A stretch of 64,000 nt of DNA from Apostichopus japonicus (lineage: Eukaryota; Echinodermata; Holothuroidea; Aspidochirotida; Stichopodidae): positions 262,501-326,500 of the forward strand of contig NC_092576.1 in NCBI RefSeq assembly GCF_037975245.1. Reading direction: 5' to 3'. The notes below the pieces were generated by a model. That model saw nothing but the letters and a program-made list of their open reading frames with translations, was not told the DNA's origin and searched no databases. Below are positions 10,723 through 23,207 of this stretch, in pieces; the stretch's first letter is position 1; each line of letters starts with the position of its first letter. A program made the translations under genes and the position numbers.

Positions 10723-12419
10723 TGATCTACAGTACTGTATGTAGCCGGGTACACGTACTGTTCAGTTCATCATATACAGCTAGCTAGCTAGCTAGCTTGC
10801 CGAGTCGTAACGCTCGTACGTACTACATGCTAGGAAGTTGAGTGTAACAACTCCCCGCTCGTACACACACATATACTTATACAGAAATATCTTGGTATAG
10901 GTGCATATAGAGCCGGGACACAGTCTACTCGAAATACACATCGAAATTGTTTCTAGCTCTACAAAGCAACGTAGGACTAGGAAAATGAACTGAAACAAGA
11001 CGGCAAGTCTCTCTGGTAGATTCTTTCGAAAACTAGAGAGCGGTGAAGGAGGTCGATGGTTACAATCCCGCAATCAAGGTAACTTAAGCCTAGGTAAGTC
11101 AAATAACTTCCATTACCGATTCAACTACGATAAGGATGTTGATGGCCTAGCTACAAACACTGTAGGCTAGGCCTGTAACGTTAGTTAGGCTCTACAAGTA
11201 ACATAACACAGTGCAGAGGTGAACCTTCAATGTGTAAAAATTACCCACATGTCCGACACTACAAAATATAACAGGTCATTCCAAGTAGTACATATAACAA
11301 CTCCCTTAGCGTTCTCCAATTACATAAACATCTAGGCCAATACAGCATTCCACAGTCATTTTACTATGATTGAGGTGAAACAGTACCTTTCACTGCCTGA
11401 GCCCCACCCCTCCCCCCACACACACAATGGTACAACCCTTAATCAGACGGAATTAGAAGTTGGAGAAAATAGAGGGCGTCTGACATTAATTGCTTGGCTG
11501 GATTCATTGTGTAGCCCCTTTCAGTGAAAGTGAAACCGATAATTTTGCCTTGCTGCTCTATTTTATCGATGATTGTTTGGTAAAGGGTATTAAAGAGTTT
11601 CCTGTTTTTTTTTCAGTCACGAATTTTTTTAACAAGTTGGTTATGCTAATCCGGCAGTAGGATATACATTATCTTTGATATTCTATATTCGCGATAGTAA
11701 AACAGTTTCTGCCGGAATCTGCCGGATTTAGATATTCGATATCGGGAATTAAGTAAAGAAATATATCCAGTGATTGTTAGTTCAGTTCCAAGAGCAAAGA
11801 GCATAATCTCGGCGTTTCATACTAAGGTTCCGTTGAATATCACAACAGTAATTTGTTAATTACGATTTGCGAGAGTACTTTCACGATCTTTGATTAATAT
11901 TTTTACTTTGTTGTACTTTACTTGTATGTAAACTTTGTGTACATTACAATACGGTACAGGGAAATCCAATGGAATTGCATGACCCTGCGGGGTCATATCT
12001 GATGGGTGATACACGGTGTAGAATTTTTACCTCGGTAAAATTGCGAAGACAAAGGGCGGAACATGCTAGCTAGGTCAGGCGAGCGGAAAATTGATCAGAC
12101 GGTGTATCTAATATGTTTGGACCCGACTGTCTGGCATGTATGGTCGGGTTGGACGTGTGCCTTATTAGTATAGGGCAGGAAAATACGCCTTGATAGGAAC
12201 TTCCTGCTACACCAACAAAACAAATAGAAAACTTTAGACAGGAGATGTGTTATGAAGATCATTGGATTCATCGATAAATATCAAATGCAACGAACTAAAA
12301 AGTAGCACGTAACTTTACCCCGAATGAATGAATTAAATCCAGAAAAAAAATCCAGAAAATTAAAAAAAAATTGCGAGGCATTTTATTAACATTAACAATT
12401 TGAACAGTCACTCTATTTT
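10720..12419. other. No gene recognised
   Basis: No domain-bearing frame or repeat end was found. A small imperfect inverted repeat, ACCCGAC..GTCGGGT, occurs near 12121-12149. Confidence 0.5.
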
Positions 12420-13910
12420 TTATTTATCCAATAACTGAAGAAGAAATTTTAAAAATAGTCAATTTAAGTATAAAACCCCCAAAAAAGTAGCAGGATATGA
12501 TAACTTTAAACCTCATATTGTTAGACAAGTTATACCTTTTAATGTTGAACCTCTTACGCAGATCTGTAATATTTTATTCAATATTGGCATATTTCCAGAA
12601 AAACTGAAGATTGCCAAAGTTATACCAACATTTAAGAAGGGAGACACTAGTGGCTATGATATTTACCGCCCTATATCTTTGCTATCATGTTTTTCTAAAA
12701 TTATTGAACGCCTTATGTTTAATCGTATTTATAGCTTTCTTATCAAATACAATATTTTGTGTAAAGAACGGTATGGTTTTCGCCCTGACCATTCAACTGA
12801 ACTCGCTTTGGCAGATGCCATTGACAAATTGTATATTGACCATAAAAAAACATGTATTGGCGTCTTCCTTGATCTTTCAAAAGCTTTTGACACTATCGAC
12901 CGCAACATTTTATTGAACAAATTATCCTTCTTTGTTATCAGAGGAACCACGCTTAACTGGCTAGACAGCTATCTTTCTAATAGATATCAATATACCTCAT
13001 ATAAGAACTCAAAATCTGAATTTGCTAAAATCACTTGTGGGGTACCACATGGATCTATTTTTAGCCCCTATTATTCATTTTATATGTCGATGACATTTAC
13101 AAGTCTCTAAAATCGCAAACATTACATTACATTACATTACGTTACTGTTCCTAATGAATTAAGTAAATTCTATGATTCGTTCACTAATAAACTATCTATT
13201 AACTTTGAGAAAACTAATTATATTGCTTTCAACACTGATAGAAAATTTAATTGGGACAAAGACATAATAATGAGCGGTAAAATCTTTAATCATGTAACTA
13301 CTACGAAGTTTTTAGGTGTTGATATTGACTATAATTTATCATGACGCAACCACATATCATCGATCTGTAACAAAGTCACAAGAAATATTGGAATACTCTC
13401 ATAATTGAAGCATTACTTCCCACATATATTATACTCAGAACGCTTTATCAAACTCTGATCTTACCACACTTAACATACTGTACAATTATTTGGTCTGGGA
13501 TACACAATGTGAATCTTGATCAACTTAGAAAACTCCAAAATGTAGCTATTCATCACATTACCCATTCTGCACCACAGGAACACACTAGTCAGCTATTCAA
13601 GAAACTAACCTTGCTTAAAATCGATGATATCATCAAAATGAAGCTTGCGGCTTTTGCTTACAAATCATGGAATGGTTTAGTGCCGGAACATTTCCACAGT
13701 TTTATTAATAGTAACAAAACTTTTTATCACTATCAAACGAGACATACTTATCATGCACATCGTAATTTTTATCGTACCACTATAGGAACCTATAGCTTTC
13801 GTAGCCGTATAATTAAAACATGGAATTCCCTTTCAGATAATATAAAGACCAAAAATTCGTTGAGTTTATTTAAGAAGTATTTAAGAAAATACATCATCAC
13901 AACATACTAA
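12420..13910 (+). pseudogene. Non-LTR retrotransposon (CR1/L2/jockey-like) RT and C-terminal region, internally deleted
   Basis: A reverse transcriptase reads through frame changes: ITEEEILKIV, IPTFKKGD, YRPISLLSCFSKIIERL, GFRPDHST, then GVFLDLSKAFDTIDR (motif A with its aspartate) and CGVPHGS. The YVDD active-site box directly follows (TATGTCGATGAC), then the sequence jumps through ATTAC repeats (13114-13140) to the post-RT region KFLGVDIDYNLS. A 133-codon frame from 13509 covers the C-terminal part (LRKLQNVAIHHIT to FKKYLRKY). Stops and frameshifts make it dead. The 5' endonuclease half is absent, typical of 5' truncation. Confidence 0.85.
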
Positions 13911-14445
13911 TACGATCTTTATGTTATATTTATATATATTAAGTAATTACATGTACAGCTAAATTCTTTATGAATTAGTACAATGTTATCCTGTCTAGTT
14001 ATTACTCCTTAAAGCATCTGTATCATTCTGCTCATTCAACTTGTATACTATTTTAGAAATAAAAATATTATTAATAACGTCATAGTACAAAGAAAGAAAT
14101 AAAACCATCATCTCATCCGACCTGAAGGAAAATATAAATCCCTCAACACGTTGCATTGATTTCGAATGATTGAAATAATAATAGATACATAGACTAATAA
14201 CACTCTTTGCTCTATTTGTTAAACCAAACAAAAAGACACAACCACAAATGAAACTGGTCGAAGTTGTGAAGGAAAGAAAGATTTATGCCCGATTAGAGCG
14301 GAATCTGAACTATCACACTAAGACCTTCTCTTATTAATTTAGTACTCTCTAGTTCCCTAGATTCAAGGCATTAAACAATAAAGGATAACTCAGAATTGTA
14401 TGAAACTATTCAGAACAATAGGTCACAGTACATGTAGCTTAAAGT
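13911..14445. other. No gene recognised; AT-rich
   Basis: Probably the 3' flank of the LINE plus neutral sequence. No coding support. Confidence 0.5.
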
Positions 14446-14449
14446 CTCC

Positions 14450-14581
14450 TCAAAATGTTACTTTACAGCCAGTAAATGTTTTCGTACCGTCCTCATCATC
14501 TGCAACAGTGTAGGTTGAGTAGCCAGGAAGGACCCTTTGTAAATCACCAACAGTATTGCAAAAGTAAGAAATATACAACAT
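14450..14581 (-). CDS. Candidate tail exon of the decayed Ig-receptor locus
   Basis: On the minus strand a 43-codon frame (MLYISYFCNTVGDLQRVLPG, then YSTYTVADDEDGTKTFTG) runs to TGA. It is acidic, with two tyrosines close together, as receptor tails often are. It lies downstream, on the coding strand, of the transmembrane exon at 17510-17632. There is no convincing acceptor immediately before it, so linkage to that locus is only positional. Confidence 0.25.
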   Translation of the reverse strand: MLYISYFCNTVGDLQRVLPGYSTYTVADDEDGTKTFTGCKVTF

Positions 14582-15019
14582 GTTAACTATTTATGTGTCT
14601 CCATGTAAACATGTTTGTTAGTAACGGTTATTGTCTTAATTTTATTTTATTATAAAACGTCAAGAACATCTGAGAGGAATTAGAAGTGTTACCCGCAAAT
14701 TTGATCTTCATGATCGCTATTTTTTGCTAGAAGAGAAGATAACGTTAAACCAGTTACAATACAGATTACAATACAGACAGTTAAATGAATTAATTTAAAT
14801 AATTTCCTTTATTTTCCTAATTTGGTACTGATTATCTTGTCCGTTTGCTGTTGGACAACATAGTTTATAGACAAATGAAGACATTTGTCAAATGTAAATA
14901 TAATCGTGTTAGTGGCATATAAAAAATTCTTATTTCTATCATCAAGATTGCAAGAGAACTATTATCTTCGATCACCTAGTGAATTCAGAGTCATGTCATT
15001 TCCACAAGACTTGTCTTCA

Positions 15020-15170
15020 TCACGCACTGATCTGTGTCAATAGAAGTAAAGACAATTGTCGTGATACAAAAGAAAGTATCACATCTTCATAGTTATACTT
15101 TTTTAAACTCGGGTGGTTAATTGGTTTAGCCTCTGTACAAATATCACTTTTACTTTCATCATTACATTGG
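15020..15170 (-). CDS. Candidate cytoplasmic-tail exon of the decayed Ig-receptor locus
   Basis: After the acceptor TGTATCTATTTTAG the minus strand encodes QCNDESKSDICTEAKPINHP, then SLKKYNYEDVILSFVSR, to a stop at 15020. The peptide is hydrophilic and has the tyrosine motif YNYEDV. Entry phase is 2, whereas the transmembrane exon exits in phase 1, so they cannot join directly without another exon. Confidence 0.3.
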
Positions 15171-15518
15171 CTAAAATAGATACACATTATGTTAGCAATT
15201 TTGTCACTCATTACAGTAGTAGCCACCAAAAAGGGGAAAAACCTAGAAAAGATTAAGACGATGAAAAAATGACATCATGTAATTTATAGTTGATTGTAGA
15301 CTTATTTGCTTCTTTAAAAGCAAGGCGTCACGTTCCTAGCTGTTTCTTCGAGCTGTGGATATATTGCAGGTACTAAAATAATTAAGTTTCATCATTCCAC
15401 ACAATTAAATAATATTAATAGTTATAATTAAATGATGCTAAAAGCGACATGAATTATTTAAAAAGACACAGCATTTAAATCGCTCCTCTATACTCCTTAC
15501 ATTCAATATGGTTGGCAA

Positions 15519-17072
15519 CAGTGTTCGACTTATGGCCAAAACATTGCATAGCAACAAATTTCGACAATTGCTATACAATATTTTTGTTGCATAGCAGTTC
15601 CCCAATATTGAATAGCAGTTTTGAAATTACCACAAAACGGACCAAATGTTGGCGATCAATGTATTAACTAGAAAATGTTTGTTTATTATTATTATTTATA
15701 CTAGTGTTGCTACGATAATCGTTTTCAATATCGGTATCGGCCGATATTTGCAATATCGGCAGCATATCGGTATCGGTAAAATTTTGCCTAATTGCTGATA
15801 ACAGCAAACCGATATTGAACTTTTCTTTTTAACAGCAGAGCTACCTCTACTTATTTATACTTGCAATGATTTGTTAATCTGCCCAAGACGATCCATTTCT
15901 TTAGCGTCAGTTAAACTCAGATTCATTTTCGATTAATATCCATGGAAACCTGACTCTCCGTAACATCTAAAAACACCTCTACGGCGCGCGAATATAACCA
16001 ATGACCTTCGTGAACCTTGGCCTACACACAGCATTAGTGCAGCATATATACACTGTACTAACCATTCATTTCCTCAAAGGCCTCCGTGAAAACCTTGAAC
16101 ATGATGCATACAGTAACTGCACAGTTCAGCAGTGTTGGAAAACCTTGTTCAATTTCCCGCGAACACACTGCCGATTTCCCGCCGGTGTTCGCCTGCCTAG
16201 CACGCGTAACGTGCGAGCATAAAGGCGTGGTGTCCAGGGGCCCGTCTTAGGGCTATGGTGGGGTCATGGGGTAGAACCCCTCGTGGGGATCCTGGGGGCG
16301 AAAGCCCCCGAAAATTGTTGTCATTTTTTGCGATGTCTGGCGATGAAAAAAATCGCAGTTGAGGATGCAAAATACTGACAACTTTTTTTATTTAAATTGT
16401 CACGAAACTGATGTAAATTTTAAAATGACAAGTTAAAGTAGCTATATTATGTTATAAAATGAAAAGAGATTTAATCTGTCTTTCAATCTTTAAAAAGTGC
16501 AACTTACAAAACTTCCGATATTATGAAACAAACAACGTTCAGCAAAGCCCCGTTTCTAGACTGCCTAACAATGAATAGCGTGCACTATGCGTACATTTTT
16601 ACAACTGCAGTGTTTAACCCTGAACCCAACTACTGTACCACGGTACATGTGCTGCGAATTTGCCCAGGTACCTTCCCAACAACTGTGAGCTCATCCCCTG
16701 TGTAACACCTGTTTGTTAACATTTTTTGGCACGTTGCCAGGGAACCTTTTAGTTACGTGAGATCCGTAACCGCCGAGGTGGTTAGGCTATTTGCTTTACA
16801 CTTAACTATGGTAGGATATTATTTTTTCAGGTTTTTTTTTCGCTATACGGTCAAGCGAATAAGTTGTACATTGAGTATAAACTCAATAAATTATAACTTC
16901 TACATTGTGATCGACAGTTCGTAAGTTAAGGTTTGAGTGTTTGCTCCCAAATCTGACTAGGAATTTGTATCGCACAAATCGGCACAATGTGCGATGCTGA
17001 TTTGGAAACGTCTCGCAAGTTTGTCGTTTTGGATCGCATTTTGCGATGCGTTACCGGACAAATCGAACACTG
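15519..17072. mobile_element. hAT-like element, 1,554 bp
   Basis: The left end CAGTGTTCGACTTATG and right end (reverse complement CAGTGTTCGATTTGTC) form terminal inverted repeats. The flanks hold a perfect 8-bp duplication GTTGGCAA at 15511-15518 and 17073-17080. Inside are TATCGGTATCGGCCGATATT repeats (15722-15775), a G/C-rich patch (16225-16320) and TTGCGATG repeats near the right end. No transposase frame survives. It sits in what would be an intron of the decayed Ig locus. Confidence 0.85.
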
Positions 17073-17509
17073 GTTGGCAATAATATCGGAGGTAATTGGT
17101 AGCATCGGAGTTAGTCGATGAAAGTATCATAACAAAATCTGAAATTAATCTGTTTGAAACATGATGAGATGGTAAAAACGACTCACGATACTGAAAGAGT
17201 TCTTCTCCTCAAGAACACTGTAAATAGAAAATTATACCTGCATTGATCATCGATTATAGTAAATAAACCCTTATAATAGCTCAACTTCGGTGATATGGCC
17301 GTTACGATGAAAATGCAGGTTTTATGCAGCTTTATTAACACGTTTGAACACAAAGCTCATTGATAAAATATAAATAATATTTATCAGTATAGCTGTAACA
17401 GTAGTTACGTCCTTCTTCTATATCTCTACGAACTTACAATATTCGATTTAGCTTTTGTAAATATAATTGTTATCTATGTTTTTTTTACCCGATGTTGTAA
17501 TGAACTTAC

Positions 17510-17632
17510 CCTTTTTAAGTACACACGCGAGAGTTGACGCGAAAATGAAACAAATGGTGCTAATGGTTACAATCTGTAATGTTCTTTCTACAATTGAGAC
17601 TTCTACAGATGATAATTGTGTTTTATCGTTTG
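17510..17632 (-). CDS. Transmembrane exon of the decayed Ig-receptor locus
   Basis: The acceptor TTTCCTTTTCAG and donor G|GTAAGT flank 123 bp, phase 1 at both ends, with no defect. The peptide is a short stalk (ANDKTQLSSVEVSIVE), a hydrophobic helix (IVTISTICFIFASTLACVL) and a KKGK stop-transfer signal, the layout of a type I membrane protein. The plus-strand open frame of 185 codons over this region is an antisense shadow. Confidence 0.75.
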
Positions 17633-18085
17633 CTGAAAAGGAAACGAAACTGACTGGAATTAGTATTATACACATACAAAACTCAGTACTTGGCACTAAT
17701 GTTATTAAGTGTAACTGGTTTGAAATGTTCTCTCTATTATTGCTTAGGATACTTGATAACAAGACAGCTGATGGTAAAGTATATAAAGTATATACTGTTA
17801 TGTGTACAGTGAGCCTAGTTGGTCTCTGGCCTATAGTGATACCAAAACGTCAAAGCGTATACACTGTCTTGCAGTTAACATTGTCTCTTAAAGTTTTAAT
17901 AACTTTACTGTTTAATTGTTTTTGCCTCCTTATTAAGATCGCGTTATTTAATTTATATCATAGCAAAGAAAGAAAAAGAGTAGGAAATTTGTCTTGTTAT
18001 ATTTGTTTTGGTTATGTGAAGTGAATTCCTCTCATTAGTGTTGTCAGATGTTAACCAACATAATTGATAAGATGTTTAAGCTTAC

Positions 18086-18409
18086 CGAAAGTATGAAGGT
18101 GGATCCCAATGTTTTCTTGAATTAAAATATCCTCTACGATTTGAACACATGTTATGGTTCCATTAACGGATGCTGGATGCAAATGAAGTGTTGACTGTGT
18201 ATTCGAAAACTATATTGTTAGCAGAGTCATTCTTCATGTCGAACTTTACACTTGGTGGGTAATTTTCTATGTTTTCAACAGTCCAATGAATATTATTCAA
18301 TGGTCTTGATTCCAGGACGTAGCAGGAGATGTTCGATATCTTGCCTTCTTTGACAAATTAATGTTCACCATCGGTGACGTTCATATCACCAACCATCATC
18401 TCAAATTAC
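18086..18409 (-). pseudogene. Ig-domain exon with stop and frameshift
   Basis: The donor TTCG|GTAAGC is strong; the acceptor TCTTAG is my best choice. The domain reads VGDMNVTDGEH, a TAA at the position of the tyrosine in the paralogous EHYF, then ISNISCYVLESRPLNNIHW (cysteine and tryptophan), FEYTVNTSFASS. A one-base shift leads to VNGTITCVQIVEDIL with the second cysteine. It is most similar to the exon at 20063-20363, suggesting tandem domain duplication. Confidence 0.75.
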
Positions 18410-18734
18410 CTAAGAGGCACTGATCACAAAACGGGTAAAATACGTGAACTTTAAGATATGACATAACATATGCCGCATCGTAGAATTGTATGTAAGTACA
18501 TAGTCACTAGAATTTCAAATGAATGAGGTAGCAAAGTCTTAGCGGCATAACGTTTAGAGTTAAATATTTCAACAGAGAATGTAAGCAGTGTTTTAGAACA
18601 CAATGTTTAAACTACTGTAGTCTGTTCCAATGTTTAAAATGTAATTATATTGATAATTCAACCTGCGAAATTTGTCATGATATCTCATACGGAAGAAACA
18701 TCAATCTGTCATCCTCTATTTTTCATGATTGCAT

Positions 18735-19475
18735 CCTGAAATAATATCCTTAAAAGTGGTGGAGTAACATTTATCTCAAAATCTGGATTACCCCTTTGAA
18801 TTGATTGAACAAAACAAAATTAAATCATTGGAATCACTCAAACTTAAATTGTGGTCATCCTTATCATCTATCTCCCTTGTCATTGTTTATAGACCGCCAA
18901 CATCTGGATGTTCATTTCCTCAGTTTTTAGATGAATTCAACAATCTCGTGGACTCGTATATGCTTACCTCTTCCAAGCTTGTCATCACTGGTGACTTCAA
19001 CATTCATGTTGACGACCTTGCTGACAATGATACCAAGCGCTTTTTTGGAACTATTATCATCGAATGATCTTTACTAATATATTCTGAATCCTACACATAG
19101 GCATGGTCATACTCTTGATTTGATTATATCTCGTGCTTCTAGTAACCACTTTTTTCAAATATTCCAGTACAATATTTTCGAATTATTTATAAAATATTGA
19201 TTGTCACATATCGCTATTTTGTTAGAACTTTGCTATTCTACTTGTCAGAACTTCTGCAACCATATCACGCAAATCGCAGTTAAATGAGATCACACAATAA
19301 GTTACTTCTGTGTGAAATTGTTCAAATCGATCATGGTGCAAAAAAAAAAATTGCTGCTGCTCTTCTCTGTGGAACAGCCTTCCAGAACATGTAAAACACA
19401 GTCCATCTCTTGTTTCTTTTAAACGCTCTCTCAAGACTCATCTCTATTTTGGCTTGCATTTTTGTATTGTACTAT
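18735..19475 (+). pseudogene. LINE fragment: endonuclease core joined to the extreme C-terminus
   Basis: The plus strand encodes the AP-endonuclease middle of a CR1/L2/jockey-like LINE (SLVIVYRPPTSG, KLVITGDFNIHVDD, then NPTHRHGHTLDLIISR across stops). About 200 bp later it gives the last residues of the ORF (LWNSLPEHVKHSPSLVSFKR, SLKTHLYF). The intervening reverse transcriptase is missing, so the copy is internally deleted. It ends near a T tract at 19485-19504 and lies in an intron of the decayed Ig locus. Confidence 0.8.
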
Positions 19476-20062
19476 GCTTACCGTTTTTTTTTTTTTTTTT
19501 TTTTGCTGTCGCACTGTTTGTGTCACTGCGCCATGAGCATTTTTTTTACGGATACCGACGCATTATAAATGTCCATTATTTTTATTATTTATTATTTAAT
19601 AGTAGTGAGCTCTGTTTTTACTTTGTTTCCCACTTACCTTATATATCACTATAAATATGCCAGTTGATATTACATCAAAAGTTGTAATCTTATTTTAATA
19701 CAACTCCTCCGATTGAAATGAATAAGATAGGAATGCTTTGTAACCCCTAAACGACAGCAGCCGCGAAGATTTAAGGCCAATGTTTATCTCATTACTGTCT
19801 ATTCAAATATACCTGCATGCGTCAGATTTGGTTGTACAAATTAACTAATGCTAAGGTAAAACATTAGGTATATAGTCGCTGCCATGTCAAATCACAGCAA
19901 CTACAGAAAGTGCATCACAATATTGAATATTAAATGTCGATATTTCTTAGTCTTTTAATTTGGCAAAATACAAGTGTGATATCTCGAAAATTTAACGATA
20001 TGTTTTAACTTCATGTTTTGGTTACCCTCAATATTTCTTCATCATTAACAACAAAGGCTTAC

Positions 20063-20363
20063 CGTGGTCAAAGAAGAGAACCTCTGTGTGCTCTCGATTA
20101 GTGAAAACAGTTGAACATCGAACACATCATTAGTTCCATTAGTTGTTGGAGGATGGAACAAATCTTAGAGTGGATGTTAGAGATTTTATTCTTGGCTACG
20201 TCATCTAATACATCTTCGACGTTCCTCGGCTGAATTCTTTCATTATTGACCAACCACTGTAGAGCAGTGGTAGGTTTAACACCAATAACATAGCAGGACA
20301 CGTCCAACGTCTCGTTCGTCTCGATACGGAAGTAATGTTCATCGGATAATGTATAATTTCCAA
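20063..20363 (-). pseudogene. Ig-domain exon with frameshift
   Basis: Acceptor CTTTCAAG and donor ACG|GTAAGC bound 301 bp. The domain shows VGNYTLSDEHYFRIETNE, LDVSCYVIG (first cysteine) and ALQWLVNNE (tryptophan). Downstream, similarity moves to another frame (STLRFVPSSNN, then GTNDVFDVQLFSLIES). The 301-bp length is one more than a multiple of three, which fits a net one-base indel in an exon that should be phase 1-1. Confidence 0.75.
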
Positions 20364-20623
20364 CTTGAAAGTAAAACAGTCTTGGAGGGACTAAGTAAGA
20401 AATGAACATGCACTAGGTTATTTGATATCTGAAGACGAAACCGAAGATTTCACGATAGGAGGACAAACACGTTACATGCATTGTTCAAATGAAATACATT
20501 TTCGTCATACTTAGTGCAAGAATTTCTAAAACCTTCGAATCTTAGTTACAATTAAACGTATATAACATAAGCAAACATAAATTAAGCACTTTACAAGACC
20601 ATGTATATATATATCTATATATA

Positions 20624-22726
20624 CAGGCACGTATCCAGGGGGGCGTTGGGGGCGCGCGCTCCCCGGGTAAGAAAAAGAGGAGAGAAAAAAAAGAGAAGAA
20701 AAAAGGAAAAAAGAGGGAAAAAAGAGGAGGAGGAGAGGAAGGAAGGGAATTGAAAAAGAAAAAAGAGAGAAAAAGGAGAAAAGGAGGGAGTAAAAGAAAA
20801 ACGCGAAGACACCGGGGAGAGAAAGAGGAACAGTGACATCATTACAGTGCTGAAGGGTAGCCAGTGACGGATCAATGATTTCGTAAAAGTTTGACTCACC
20901 CTACCCCTTACACCGACAACTCCATTTTTTGACGTTTCCATTTTCCTCTCTCACTAATGATCTATATATGTACTATATATGGTCTATCATAACGCGTGTG
21001 TAGAATTGTGCTATGAAACCTGCAACTGTGGCTGGTCTCGAACTCGACCGTGTCGTCGGGGAACATGACGCATTTTGGGATGGGGGCGACCGCCCGCCCC
21101 CCCCCCATTCAGCATTTTTTTAAATGATATCGCTAAGTAATTTAAAAAAAGAAAGTTCTTAGAGGCAACTTACAAGGCCTGGGAAGTGCCATTTCCAGCG
21201 ATCTGGGAGGCATTTTCGGCCAAAATTTTCTTGTACGCTTCGCGCCAACTTATGGTGGCGCTACGCTTAGATAATTTGCCTACAGGCTTCGCCCCTCCCT
21301 TGGCAAATTCCTCGCTACGCGCCTGTTCGAATTTGTAACGCAAACAGCAGATATCACATCATATCAGTGAGCATGAAAATGGCGTTCCAGGATGAAAAGC
21401 CTCAAAACTGTCCGACTTGCCTGAAAAAATAACCAAAACTTTTCGCGCGTTCAACGTGTTCATGTCAATATCATATAAGCAAGCATCGGTTATTACATCG
21501 CATTCCATCATGTACCGTACAGTCCGTTAAAATTGCGCAGTATTTCGCGGGATGCTAATGCAAACAACGACATGCCTCATGTAGATGTATAAAAAGCATG
21601 GAGGTACAATTATGTCAAAACTCTCTTTTACATTAGTAATGGCGAATTAGGGGCTGCACCCCAGCGATCTGGCGGAGTGGCGGAGCGTCCATACGGTCGG
21701 GGTGGATGCCCCCCCCCCTGACGGACTCAAATGGACTGCTGGCGCCTTTTTCAGCTCTTTGCCACTTTTTACTTATTCTAGATTATTGACTTTTTTATTG
21801 CACTCTCATCTACTTATTGACATTTGTCACATTTTGTTGGTGTAATTTGGCGATGACACCTTATTCTTCGTTTATCTGCAAATTAGCCAGGCCCGGAAAG
21901 GGTCATTTCCGGCGATCTAGGGAGTATCTTTATTCAAAAATTTTCTGTACGCTACGTGCCAACCAGTGGTGGCGCTCCGCTTAGATAGTGTCGAAAGCGC
22001 TCCTACAGACCATACTCGCCACTCCTGATCAACACCCCTAGCTCCGCTACTGCCGCCGCGCCTCCTACGCCTATGTGTGTAGTGTTCGGTTTCGGAAATA
22101 TCTGCTATTTTTTCATTTCCTTCAACCAAGTTTTATAATAGCCGTTATAAGAGGTTTCAATCTTTGTACACCAAAAAATAACTGTGTCTGAATTTTCGAA
22201 AATTTCTGACCAACATTCTGCATCACACTTCCCTCTACTCGTGCAATTTTGACCGGTCTGTTAGGGGTTGAAAGAAGTTTTTCTATATTGGTTGTCCATA
22301 AATGAAATTTTGTACAATATTATGGGTATGTTTTGAAGTGAGTTTATTCACGAGAAATGTGAATTTAAATCTGAACAAATATGGGGCTTAAAACCTTGAA
22401 AAGTGCGGCTGACGGGTATTGTGGGCCGCGACGTAGAATCACCTACAACAGCAAAGACCCACAGGAGATGCCATCACGTCGAACATGATGTGTGCCGGGT
22501 TGACAAACTTCAAAAAGGTTATGGATGAAAAAAAACTATTAGGAAATACCTGGTTCTCAGGCAAAAAGTATACATCTGGTTGGTCATTTCAAGCCCGAGA
22601 GTGCCGTTTCCAGTGATCTGGGGGGGTTTCAAAACAAGAAATTTTCTTGTACGCTGCGCGCCAACCGATGGTGGCGCTCCGCTTAGATAGTAATTCGCGC
22701 CCCCCGGGTTGAAAATCCTGGATACG

Positions 22727-22728
<2 letters not shown>
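20624..22728. mobile_element. Non-autonomous hAT-like transposon (family A), copy 1
   Basis: It starts CAGGCACGTATCCAGGGGGGCG and ends CCCGGGTTGAAAATCCTGGATACGCG, where the final CCTG is lost at a (TA)n tract. The interior matches the element at 27353-29298 over most of its length: a purine-rich GAGAGAAAA block near 20670-20830, GGTCTATCATAACG, CAACTGTGGCTGGTCT and TGTCTGTTAGGGGTTG. Three copies of the CTTGTACGCT-GCGCCAAC-GGTGGCGCT module lie near 21190, 21905 and 22610. No transposase was seen. Both flanks are TA repeats, so its target duplication cannot be read. Confidence 0.8.

Positions 22729-22764
<36 letters not shown>
22729..22764. repeat. (AT)n microsatellite
   Basis: 36 bp of AT dinucleotides at the truncated right end of the family A element. 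Confidence 0.95.
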
Positions 22765-22769
<5 letters not shown>

Positions 22770-22800
22770 TGGAACCTCTGGACATACAATCAGCGTTCAT

Positions 22801-22910
22801 AGGCTAGTTGTTAGAGGTCCGCATATATAGCGAGAGGCCCGGGTTCAAATCCCGAATGAAGCAGAAGTTGTTGACTGCTCTGGATTTACCAACTCACTAC
22901 AATTTCAATT
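22801..22910 (+). repeat. tRNA-derived SINE
   Basis: The head TAGGCTAGTTGTTAGAGG (A box) and GGGTTCAAATCCC (B box) are followed by TTGACTGCTCTGGATTTACC and CAACTCACTACAATT. The tail is like the copy at the window start (CACTGTTCTTGATTTTCC, CAACACACTACGATT). Confidence 0.6.
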
Positions 22911-23207
22911 TGCAAAGGCATCATGTCAGTCCAAAATATTATAAATTGTGCATGTATAGACATATAATTATTAGAAGTCAACTAGATTGAACCTAACTTA
23001 GTCTACTACGTACGTTGAAGAAATATAATATTTACAAAAAAGTAATTTTAAAGTATAAAATATCATCATAGTTTAAATTGATATTTAAATAGTACAATAA
23101 TTATTGTTAAATTTAATAGTAATTAAAACAGATTGATGGTCGATGAAAGAGCCAACCACATGGACTGCTGTAGATAATTTAGAAATATGCATGTAACATG
23201 AACTCAC

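Noticed and set aside
10545-10754. Tyr/Ile repeat open frames at the TA tracts (also 22519-22800 and 33165-33389)
   Set aside because: Translations of (TA)n microsatellites.
17467-18024. Plus-strand open frame of 185 codons
   Set aside because: It lies antisense to a well-defined minus-strand transmembrane exon and its intron, with no recognisable domain; AT-rich hydrophobic translation.
20615-20941. Open frame rich in Phe/Ser/Leu, and its lysine-rich counterpart at 27211-27537
   Set aside because: Translations of the purine-rich GAGAGAAAA block in the two family A transposon copies.
21650-22060. Further nested MITE in family A copy 1 (AGTGGCGGAGC and GCTCCGCTACTG ends)
   Set aside because: The ends are partly inverted but the flanks do not give a matching target duplication.
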